Source: Bacteroidota bacterium
GTDB lineage: Bacteria; Bacteroidota; Bacteroidia; Flavobacteriales; Weeksellaceae
DNA: 7,089 bases
NCBI GenBank assembly: GCA_023448955.1
Contig: JAEXJU010000224.1
Location: 1 to 7,089, forward strand
Reading direction: 5' to 3'
Both the position numbers and the translations under genes were made by a program. Shown in pieces: positions 1-5,632 of the stretch (positions are counted from its first letter, which is position 1; the number at the start of each line of letters is the position of its first letter). The notes under the pieces were generated by a model, which was not told the DNA's origin, made no database searches, and saw only the letters and a list, made by a program, of their open reading frames with translations.

Positions 1-311
1 TGCATCAGGACAAAATCCGTTTTGTGATCTATATGCGCCCAGGATTTTGACGGCACAAAAAAGGATTCTATTTTTACTTGTCTCGCAGTAAATTTTTTGG
101 TTGAACTGTTTAGCAAATACGAGATTCCACAAAAAGTTGTAGCCGCAGCTTTGGAAGATACAGGAATATCTTTCGACTGAAAATCGTCCCAGGCTAATCG
201 CCTGTTTTCATCCCACGAAAATTTATCCTGAGCAGATGCCAGACTCGCAAAACACAAAAAAACCAACGCTGAAAATAGTCGTAATATACTTGTTAGATGT
301 TTTTTTTCGAT
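1..311 (-). CDS. Secreted DUF922-type putative zinc protease, 5' part only
   Basis: The reading frame is open from the window edge back to an in-frame stop near 345. After the signal peptide (about 27 residues, ending LASAQ) the mature protein begins DKFSWDENRRLAWDDF, then an Ala-rich AAATTFCGISY, then FFVPSKSWAHID and VLMH at the edge. This order (W-x-DF, AA-x-T-x-x-GISY, F-x-P-x-KSW, then a helix beginning VLMH) matches my memory of DUF922 proteins of Bacteroidota, in which the next residues are HEQxHFD, a zinc-protease-like motif; that motif lies outside the window, so activity cannot be judged. The product is probably periplasmic or secreted. No ATG, GTG or suitably placed TTG exists in this frame. 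I set the start at ATC (311), which gives EKKHLTSILRLFSALVFL with a normal signal-peptide n-region. ATT at 338, 9 bases after a GGGAGG, and ATA at 287 are alternatives; TTG at 266 would leave no charged n-region. Divergent from cdd. Confidence 0.65.
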   Translation of the reverse strand, partial: MEKKHLTSILRLFSALVFLCFASLASAQDKFSWDENRRLAWDDFQSKDIPVSSKAAATTFCGISYLLNSSTKKFTARQVKIESFFVPSKSWAHIDHKTDFVLM

Positions 312-365
312 TAATGTTAATTTATTTGTGTAAAAAATGTATTTTTACCTCCCTCATTTTAAAAA

Positions 366-845
366 ATGGAAAAAGAGATAAAAATCAATTTTGAAGTAAT
401 CGAGAATTACGACCATCTTACAGATATAGAAAAAACACTTTTTGATAAAGCTAAAACCATTCGTGACCAGGCTTATGCGCCATATTCCAATTTTTGGGTA
501 GGCTGTGCGGTTCTGCTGGAAAACGGTGAAATCATCACCGGAAGCAATCAGGAAAATGCCGCTTATCCGTCCGGATTATGCGCCGAGAGAACCACTATTT
601 TCTGGACTTCTGCTAATTTTCCGGATGTTAAGATCAAAAAACTGTTCGTTATCGGTGCACCAAAAGAAGCGCTCACTTCTACACCCATTCCGCCTTGCGG
701 CTCTTGCAGACAATCCATTCTGGAATATGAATCCAAGCAGAAAGAAGGCATAGAAATCTATTTTGCATCTTTAGATGGCGAAATTTATAAAACGAAATCC
801 ATTAGAGATTTGCTTCCTTTCTCCTTCGACGCCAGCTTTTTGTAA
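366..845 (+). CDS. cdd: Cytidine deaminase
   Basis: Hydrolytically deaminates cytidine and deoxycytidine to uridine and deoxyuridine in cytoplasmic pyrimidine salvage. The 159-residue length fits the small homotetrameric zinc-dependent class. Visible motifs are YAPYSNFWVGCA (37-48), substrate-binding N61 and E63 in NQENAAYPSG, the C-A-E-R motif with zinc ligand C72 and catalytic proton-shuttling E74, and PCGSCRQ with zinc ligands C111 and C114. All three cysteine ligands and the glutamate are intact, so the enzyme should be active. The ATG at 366 gives a typical N-terminal extension of about 25 residues before the core; it is preceded by an A/T-rich leader with no Shine-Dalgarno, as usual in Bacteroidota. 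The gene stands alone, divergent from the DUF922 gene and convergent with recF. Confidence 0.96.
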   Translation: MEKEIKINFEVIENYDHLTDIEKTLFDKAKTIRDQAYAPYSNFWVGCAVLLENGEIITGSNQENAAYPSGLCAERTTIFWTSANFPDVKIKKLFVIGAPKEALTSTPIPPCGSCRQSILEYESKQKEGIEIYFASLDGEIYKTKSIRDLLPFSFDASFL

Positions 846-848
846 TTT

Positions 849-1002
849 TTAGGAGCAAGACGTTTGGATTATTGACAGAAGCTTGCAGCCTGCTGTCCAC
901 TATATCTTTTTTTCATCCGACCGAAACCTCACAGGTTTTAAAAACCTGTGAGGTTTCCCAAAACAAAAAAAAGGATGCCGTTCCCATCAGGGCTATGTTG
1001 AG
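849..1002 (-). ncRNA. Candidate structured RNA or dispersed intergenic repeat behind recF
   Basis: This is most of the 182-base gap between convergent cdd and recF. Read on the minus strand it has a 5' block ATAGCCCTGATGGGAACGGC (996-977) with a CCC-TGAT-GGG hairpin, then CATCC and a T-run (976-965). After an interior containing the palindrome at 924-956 comes a 3' block, an A-run followed by GATATAGTGGACAGCAGG (906-889), and then AGCTTCTG. ATC-C-T-run can pair with A-run-GAT, closing a long stem around the palindrome. From memory these two blocks recur in intergenic regions of Flavobacteriia genomes, possibly as the Rfam Flavo-1 RNA; I could not check this. On the minus strand it would be the 3' tail of the recF transcript. 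It could be a stable RNA, a complex terminator, or a mobile repeat. Ends are approximate. Confidence 0.4.
924..956. repeat. Perfect 16-bp-arm palindrome, possible bidirectional terminator
   Basis: Left arm 924-939 AAACCTCACAGGTTTT and right arm 941-956 are exact reverse complements around the single base A940. As RNA either strand folds into a strong hairpin: a GC-richer CCTCACAGG stem with an AT-rich tip. It lies between the convergent ends of cdd and recF, where a hairpin working in both directions is expected. A strict U-tract does not directly follow on either side, so intrinsic termination is plausible but not certain. It is also the variable-looking middle of the larger candidate element around it. 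Confidence 0.75.
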
Positions 1003-1027
1003 GATTTGTCTTTTCTTCGAGGTTTTT

Positions 1028-2131
1028 TTAAATCTCAAAAATCTTACTTTCCTCATTGATTCGTCGGACTACATTTTCTGTCCGCTCTTTATGCGTATCC
1101 GTAATAAAGATCTGCCCGAAATTTTCCTTGTTTACCAATTCTATGAGTTGAGAAACCCTTGTATCATCCAGCTTATCAAAAATGTCGTCCAGAAGAAGGA
1201 TCGGAGATTTACCCGTCAGTTCTTTGATTCGGTTGATCTGAGCCAGCTTCAAGGAAATCAAAAATGATTTCTGCTGACCTTGTGAACCGATTTTTTTGAT
1301 AGATTGTCCATTCATCTCTAACAGCAAATCATCCTTATGAACACCCTTGGAAGTGTAGGTCAAAACTCTGTCTTTGTCAATTGAACCAGCTAAAAGTTCC
1401 TTGAAAAAGCTGTCAGACTGCGAGCACTCATAGCCTTCCAGAAGATGAGATTGATAGATAACATTCACGATTTCTTTTCCACCTGAAATAATTTCGTAAA
1501 AATGCTGAAAAATAGGATTCAGTTTTTCAACAAAGTCTTTCCTTTTCTCAAAAATTCTGGTTCCGAATCTGGAAATCGGGTCATCATAAATCTCCAGTGA
1601 ATCTTTATCAAAATATCTGTTTTTCGCAAAATTCTTCAGTAACGCATTTCTCTGCTGAATGGTTTTCTGATACTGGATCAAATCAAAAAGATACGAAGAA
1701 TCGGTTTGAGAAATCATAGCATCCAGAAACTTTCTACGGCTTTCTCCGGAATCGGAAATCAAATTAGTATCATACGGTGAGATCATCACACTTGGCAGAT
1801 ATCCTATATGATCTGCTAATCTGTCATAGGTTTTGTCATTTTTCTTAATGATTTTCTTTGATTCTTTTGGCTGCAGAATTTTGATGATGTCTTCTTTTTC
1901 ATCATTCTGGATTTCTGCATCAATCACAAAAAAATCTTCATCAGATCTAATATTATTGAGATCCGAATTACCTAAAAAACTTTTGCCAACAGAAAGATAA
2001 TGAAGCGCATCCAGAACGTTGGTTTTACCTACGCCATTATTTCCCACAAAACAGTTGATTTGAGGCGAAAATTCGAAAGCTTTACCTGAATGGTTTTTGA
2101 AATTGATAAGTGAAAGTTTGTTGATAATCAT
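1028..2131 (-). CDS. recF: DNA replication and repair protein RecF
   Basis: SMC/ABC-like ATPase that, with RecO and RecR, loads RecA at single-strand gaps and stalled forks; cytoplasmic and DNA-bound. At 367 residues it has the normal family length. It has the N-terminal LINFKNH motif (8-14), the Walker A GNNGVGKT (30-37), the arm region with SRRKFLDAMI (131-140), GVHKDDL (263-269), the ABC signature SQGQQKS (283-289), Walker B ILLLDD (311-316) followed by IFDKLD as in the RecF D-loop, and a C-terminal TDTH switch (344-347). All catalytic motifs are intact. The ATG at 2131 begins MIINKLSLINFKNH, the usual RecF start. It begins 3 bases after the toxin stop codon, so it is very likely co-transcribed and perhaps translationally coupled with the toxin-antitoxin pair. 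It is not next to dnaA-dnaN here, at least within the window. Confidence 0.95.
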   Translation of the reverse strand: MIINKLSLINFKNHSGKAFEFSPQINCFVGNNGVGKTNVLDALHYLSVGKSFLGNSDLNNIRSDEDFFVIDAEIQNDEKEDIIKILQPKESKKIIKKNDKTYDRLADHIGYLPSVMISPYDTNLISDSGESRRKFLDAMISQTDSSYLFDLIQYQKTIQQRNALLKNFAKNRYFDKDSLEIYDDPISRFGTRIFEKRKDFVEKLNPIFQHFYEIISGGKEIVNVIYQSHLLEGYECSQSDSFFKELLAGSIDKDRVLTYTSKGVHKDDLLLEMNGQSIKKIGSQGQQKSFLISLKLAQINRIKELTGKSPILLLDDIFDKLDDTRVSQLIELVNKENFGQIFITDTHKERTENVVRRINEESKIFEI

Positions 2132-2134
2132 TTA

Positions 2135-2446
2135 CTATTTAGAGCTTAAAATTTTTAATAATTTCTCTGGGTCTTGATGGTTTTCCCAAAACAAAAAAAT
2201 CTGAATGTGTTCAGAATTTGCAAAGTAAATGATGCTGTAGTCGCCAAAAATGAGGATTCTCTTATTTGTTCCTTCGATTTCTCTACCCAAATTAGGCTGG
2301 AGTTTTAATTGATTAGTCTTTTCTTTAATCCTTAATTTCAATTTTTCCGAAAAACGAGTACTTCGATTTCTTTTGTTCCAATATTTAAAAATCTCATCTC
2401 TTTGGAATTTTGCTTTGTGTGACCAAATTACTTTTAATTCAGCCAT
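2135..2446 (-). CDS. RelE/ParE-family type II toxin
   Basis: A 103-residue basic protein of the RelE/ParE fold; members are either mRNA endonucleases (RelE) or gyrase poisons (ParE), and the sequence does not decide which. Family features visible are an N-terminal strand LKVIWSHKAK, a helix with IFKYWNKRNRS (19-29) and the following SEKL, QPNLGREIEGTNKR (50-63), the core strand FGDYSIIYF (67-75), and the closing IFLFWENHQDPEKL (83-96). The YWN-x-RN-x-S...F-W-(D/E)-N-x-QDP pattern is the one I know from Bacteroidota members. In those the last motif usually has an Arg where this protein has H90, which may alter or weaken activity; that comparison is from memory. The ATG at 2446 overlaps the antitoxin gene by 13 bases, typical of coupled toxin-antitoxin operons, and recF follows 3 bases after its stop. 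Confidence 0.85.
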   Translation of the reverse strand: MAELKVIWSHKAKFQRDEIFKYWNKRNRSTRFSEKLKLRIKEKTNQLKLQPNLGREIEGTNKRILIFGDYSIIYFANSEHIQIFLFWENHQDPEKLLKILSSK

Positions 2447-2745
2447 TCTTCATCCATTTTATCAATCTCTTCTTCTGTATAAAAACGTCCGTTTTTTATA
2501 TCATCTTCAGCCATTTTTATCATTTCCATTATAGCAGGTGGAAGTACAATTTCCTCTTCTTTAAAATACTCATCCACTTCTTCCTCCGTCATTGGTTTTT
2601 CAGATTCATAGATGGATCTTGGCTCTGCAACAATATTATTAGGGTTATCTTCAAAATTCTTCAAAAGTGAAGACAAGAAATAATAATTCTGTGATTCGCA
2701 GATTTTCTGAATCAGTTTAATTTTAATTTCATTGATATTTTCCAT
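2434..2745 (-). CDS. Putative antitoxin partner of the RelE/ParE toxin
   Basis: A small, strongly acidic protein of 103 residues directly upstream of and overlapping the toxin gene, which is the main reason for the call. The N-terminal part (INEIKIKLIQKICESQNYYFLSSLLKNF in type, residues 4-31) looks like an amphipathic helical pair, seen in antitoxin-like proteins of Flavobacteriia. The C-terminal part is rich in Glu and Asp, with EMIKMAEDDIKNGRFYTEEE (74-93) and a final EEWLN. The G-R-F-x-T-x-EE...EWL ending is what I expect of antitoxin tails that wrap the toxin. I see no clear ribbon-helix-helix or helix-turn-helix. I chose the ATG at 2745; a GTG one codon earlier (2748) is possible but less likely. 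A candidate promoter sits just upstream. The role rests on context more than on homology. Confidence 0.72.
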   Translation of the reverse strand: MENINEIKIKLIQKICESQNYYFLSSLLKNFEDNPNNIVAEPRSIYESEKPMTEEEVDEYFKEEEIVLPPAIMEMIKMAEDDIKNGRFYTEEEIDKMDEEWLN

Positions 2746-2761
2746 CACGCAAAAATTTTAG

Positions 2762-2792
2762 TAAAGATAAAACTAATTAGACAGATAATCAA
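2762..2792 (-). promoter_or_regulatory. Candidate Flavobacteriia-type promoter for antitoxin-toxin-recF
   Basis: On the minus strand a TTG (2792-2790) is followed after 20 bases by TATCTTTA (2769-2762), a 7-of-8 match to the Bacteroidota -7 consensus TAnnTTTG with a normal spacing. Transcription would start near 2755-2758, about 10 bases before the antitoxin ATG. The TTG overlaps the TGA stop of the Omp85-like gene. The spacer holds the perfect palindrome CTAATTAG (2773-2780), a possible operator for autoregulation. AT-rich DNA gives such matches by chance, so this is tentative. Confidence 0.35.
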
Positions 2793-4588
2793 TTCCCAAA
2801 ATTGACAAAATGCGGAACTTCTGCTGCAAAAGAATTCATTGGCATCATATTATTTCTGTAGCTGTTGAAATCAAAAGCAGAATTATTATCAAAAGGAACT
2901 CTTGGATAATACATCAATGAAACCTGGATTCTGTTAAACACCAGATAAGGATTATTAATTAATACACCAATCCCGATTTTTGTATTGACATTGGTCTTTA
3001 ACAATTTTTCTTCCGGCATTCCAAGCCAGCCAAAAGCAGTTGTAATATACGGACTGAAGTGGAAATTTTTCCAGGTTTTATTAATAAAAAACTGCAGTTG
3101 GTATCTTAAAACCAATTTCTTAGTTCCAATGTAATCATAGTTATAAACAGGAAATTCATCTTGAGCAGAAAGGTTAATTCGGTCTCTGTAAGAATAATTG
3201 TTTCTTGGGTTTCCCAAGGCAAGAGTCGGCGAAAAAAAATGCCGAACCTTCGCAAATTTCCAATCCATCAGATTGGTAAAATACGTTCCGTCTACCCGAA
3301 ATGCATCGCGATTAATTTGTTCTTCATTAAAAAAACGTCCAAACTGTGCTTTGATATTGAAGTATCCGATTTTTGTAAAATCTCCGTAAGCAGCAGAAAT
3401 TCCTGCGTAAGGAACAACTTCCTTGCTTCTGGCTAGTAACCCGGCTGTGAGGCTGAATGAATTACCATAAGGAATATCTTCCGGCAAATCATACTGGAAA
3501 ACCTGCTGCTGAACAGAAAATTTCCTCTGAATAAATCCTGCTGACGCCAAAAAACTATTGTAGGAACGAAAATAATTAAACTCGTCTATTCCCGGACTGT
3601 CTTTATATTGATAATTCTGAAATCTTCCTATTAAAGCAATATTACTGGATATCCTTTCATCCGGATTTGCCGAAACCGGAATCTGATAACCGCCCCAAAG
3701 ATCCTGGCTGTAAACTTTGATCTGGACTTCCGGAAATGCAGAAATATCTTCCATTGGCAAGGCTACGTTTCTCATAAAATATTCGAAGGTAAAACCGCCT
3801 GCCCACTTGGTAAGTGGCGAGAAAAAATCTCTTTTTGCACTCACATTGATTCTTTCATTTTTGAAAAAATCACGCTCGCCTAGGATCTGAGCATTGATAT
3901 AACTTCCGAAAAGATTATTGGCAAGATAGCTTCCATAAAAATAATCCTGTTTTTCTTTGGAATCATTTCTGTACAGAAAATCGACTTCGTGCCCAAGTCC
4001 AAGCAGGTTTTCTTCTGTTATTCCTAATCCGATTTTACTTCCGGAATAGCTTAGTCTCGGTTTTAGACTCCAGGAATCCAAAACTTTTACTACCACATCA
4101 ATAGAATCGCTGAAACTGTTTTCCACAGAAATATTGACACGGTTCACAAAATTCATCTGGCGAAGAAGACGTTCGGATTCATAGAGTTTCTGTGCATTAT
4201 ATTCTTCGCCTTTTCTAAATAACAGATAGTTATTAACCGTGGATATTCTGGTGTTGGAATGGAGATGATTCGTAAACCAATCGTACCATTTTGACTTTTC
4301 TTTTCTGTCCTTTGCATTATATCCAAATGGGTCAATAGTTTCAATCTTCACCTTGCGGATAAATTTTCCGTCATAAGATTCCTGAGATTGTTTTTCTTTT
4401 CTGGAAGATACAGACGCAGAATCTGCTTCACGACGAAATACGAAACGGTGCAGGAATTTTGTAAACTTTCTTTTATCTGAAAACTCTTCAATTTTATAAT
4501 AAATAGAATCTTTTTTCTCCTGCGCCTGAGCAACGGAAACGAAACTTAAAAAGACTATAATAAGGAGAATAGATTTATTACTGAACAT
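2789..4588 (-). CDS. Omp85/BamA-like outer-membrane barrel protein with one POTRA-like domain
   Basis: A 599-residue protein with a clear signal peptide (MFSNKSILLIIVFLSFVSVA, cleavage likely after A22 before QEKKDS). Residues 23-75 are a charged, Lys/Ser/Glu-rich linker. Residues 76-171 look like a single POTRA domain: FIRKVKIETIDPFG, then a variable insert with WYDWFTNHLH, then LLFRKGEEYNAQKLYESERL and LLRQMNFVNRVNISVE, ending VVVKVLDSW. From about 175 on comes SGSKIGLGITEENLLGLGHEV, the usual entry into an Omp85 barrel, followed by alternating aromatic strands and glycine turns to the C-terminus, which ends HFVNFGN with aromatic residues as in barrel signals. The family inserts or secretes outer-membrane proteins; the substrate here is unknown. 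It is not BamA itself, which has five POTRA domains, nor TamA with three. It lies 9 bases after the UbiA-like gene, so both are probably one transcript. Confidence 0.75.
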   Translation of the reverse strand: MFSNKSILLIIVFLSFVSVAQAQEKKDSIYYKIEEFSDKRKFTKFLHRFVFRREADSASVSSRKEKQSQESYDGKFIRKVKIETIDPFGYNAKDRKEKSKWYDWFTNHLHSNTRISTVNNYLLFRKGEEYNAQKLYESERLLRQMNFVNRVNISVENSFSDSIDVVVKVLDSWSLKPRLSYSGSKIGLGITEENLLGLGHEVDFLYRNDSKEKQDYFYGSYLANNLFGSYINAQILGERDFFKNERINVSAKRDFFSPLTKWAGGFTFEYFMRNVALPMEDISAFPEVQIKVYSQDLWGGYQIPVSANPDERISSNIALIGRFQNYQYKDSPGIDEFNYFRSYNSFLASAGFIQRKFSVQQQVFQYDLPEDIPYGNSFSLTAGLLARSKEVVPYAGISAAYGDFTKIGYFNIKAQFGRFFNEEQINRDAFRVDGTYFTNLMDWKFAKVRHFFSPTLALGNPRNNYSYRDRINLSAQDEFPVYNYDYIGTKKLVLRYQLQFFINKTWKNFHFSPYITTAFGWLGMPEEKLLKTNVNTKIGIGVLINNPYLVFNRIQVSLMYYPRVPFDNNSAFDFNSYRNNMMPMNSFAAEVPHFVNFGN

Positions 4589-4597
4589 TCTTAGATT

Positions 4598-5368
4598 TTA
4601 ACAAAACTGCAATAACAATTTATGAGCCAAAAAGCATAACAAAGGAAGTCCGCTACAGGTTTCTATCCAAAAAGAAAAATAAGATTCCTTATTATTATTT
4701 TCTGAAAAATAAATTAATAAAAATGTGATAATTACAGTGAGAAAAAAACAAAATCCAAAAAGCAAATCCAGAAAGAAAACACCCAATAAACCCGAAATAA
4801 ACACCAATGAATAAGCCAAAAATTTAGTCTTCTGAACATCAATCAAAATCGGGAAAGTCACTACATCATCACTTTTCATATCTCTGATATCAAAAGGCAA
4901 AACCAAAGCTGAAATAAATAACCAGGTAATCATAAAAATATACCCGTGGAATTCCGGAAGAATGAGCCAGGAATTAATCAAAGCCCAGGTCAATCCAACA
5001 TAAAATATTTTAAGTAAAGGAATTTTCCGGATGAATTTCTCCAGGAAAAAAGAATTGTAAAGCAAACCAATGATGACAATAATCGCCCATTTCAAAAGTC
5101 TTATTTCATTATGATTTTTGAGAATCAGGATCACACTTACTACGCCACAAACACAATTGAAAATCAGTATTTTAAAAAATATTTTCTTATCATATTGATA
5201 TTTTGTGTAAAGATAACCACTGAAATAAGTAATAAAAATCAAAAGCAAACTTGGCCAGAGGAATATGTTTTGCTCCAGCATAAAAAACGCAGCCAGACTA
5301 CTTCCCATCAAAGAAACATAGATCTGACTGTCAATAACATATTTTTTTGCTAAATTTAAAATCGACAT
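4598..5368 (-). CDS. UbiA-like polytopic membrane protein, possibly a divergent prenyltransferase
   Basis: A 256-residue inner-membrane protein with about eight or nine hydrophobic segments (roughly 17-30, 36-54, 64-84, 93-108, 119-137, 141-158, 183-220 as two, 233-254). Weak UbiA-superfamily signs are GLLYNSFF (101-108), the RKIPLLK before a membrane helix with GLTWAL (114-130), and PFDIRDMKSDD (158-168), which fits the second Asp-rich motif DxxDxxxD with D160, D163 and D167. The first Asp-rich motif NDxxDxxxD expected after the second helix is not present; that position reads YFSGYLYTKYQYDKK. Without it, normal magnesium-diphosphate binding is doubtful, so the protein may be a non-canonical or non-catalytic member. 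The ATG at 5368 is the natural start. It is the first gene of the minus-strand cluster and is followed after 9 bases by the Omp85-like gene. Confidence 0.6.
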   Translation of the reverse strand: MSILNLAKKYVIDSQIYVSLMGSSLAAFFMLEQNIFLWPSLLLIFITYFSGYLYTKYQYDKKIFFKILIFNCVCGVVSVILILKNHNEIRLLKWAIIVIIGLLYNSFFLEKFIRKIPLLKIFYVGLTWALINSWLILPEFHGYIFMITWLFISALVLPFDIRDMKSDDVVTFPILIDVQKTKFLAYSLVFISGLLGVFFLDLLFGFCFFLTVIITFLLIYFSENNNKESYFSFWIETCSGLPLLCFLAHKLLLQFC

Positions 5369-5423
5369 TTTACTTTAACAAATGTCGGAAAAATTGTTCT
5401 AAATAAAATAAGTTTAAAATATT

Positions 5424-5548
5424 AAACCACAGAAGTCGCAAAAGAAAAACTACTTAAAGACAAAAATATAAATTCATTTTGAGCTATTGCCTTTTTTCGG
5501 CTTTTTATAAGCTTAAAAAAGAAAAAGCTTTTGTGACTTTTGTGGTTT
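5424..5548. repeat. Long imperfect inverted repeat in the divergent intergenic region
   Basis: The arms at 5424-5444 and 5528-5548 are 21 bases each and are reverse complements except at two positions. The left arm begins AAACCACAGAAG and ends CGCAAAAG; the right arm reversed has A in place of the two extra Gs. Both differences become G-U pairs if the plus strand is transcribed, so the RNA stem would be complete, with an 83-base loop. Inside lie a small GCC-GGC hairpin followed by five T (5489-5506). Motifs of the ACCACAAAAG type recur, as I remember, in intergenic DNA of Flavobacteriia, so this may be a copy of a short mobile or MITE-like element. The rest of the gap 5369-5632 shows only A/T-rich leader DNA, including CTTTATAAAG near 5588-5600. 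Confidence 0.6.
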
Positions 5549-5632
5549 TAAAATGTTTCATTCCAACCTTAAGATAAAATAATGCATCTTTATAAAGCGA
5601 TTCTTTCACTCAAGAAAAAATAAAAGCAACTT

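Noticed and set aside
297..328. Possible promoter for cdd: ATG (297-299), 21-base spacer, TTTATTTG (321-328)
   Set aside because: The -7-like box matches 7 of 8 positions of TAnnTTTG but lacks the important A, and the -33 box is imperfect; in such AT-rich DNA this is not enough.
872..1267. Plus-strand open frame of 131 codons
   Set aside because: It overlaps the 3' part of recF in antisense and the candidate structured element; its translation has no domain-like pattern.
2410..2670. Plus-strand open frame of 86 codons, rich in Phe and His
   Set aside because: It is antisense to the acidic antitoxin; its composition is just the mirror of Glu/Lys-rich codons.
3161..3436. Plus-strand open frames within the Omp85-like gene
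   Set aside because: They are antisense shadows of a long, well-supported coding region and have no recognisable features.
5489..5506. Terminator-like GCC-loop-GGC followed by five T
   Set aside because: The stem has only three base pairs and no plus-strand gene ends upstream of it.
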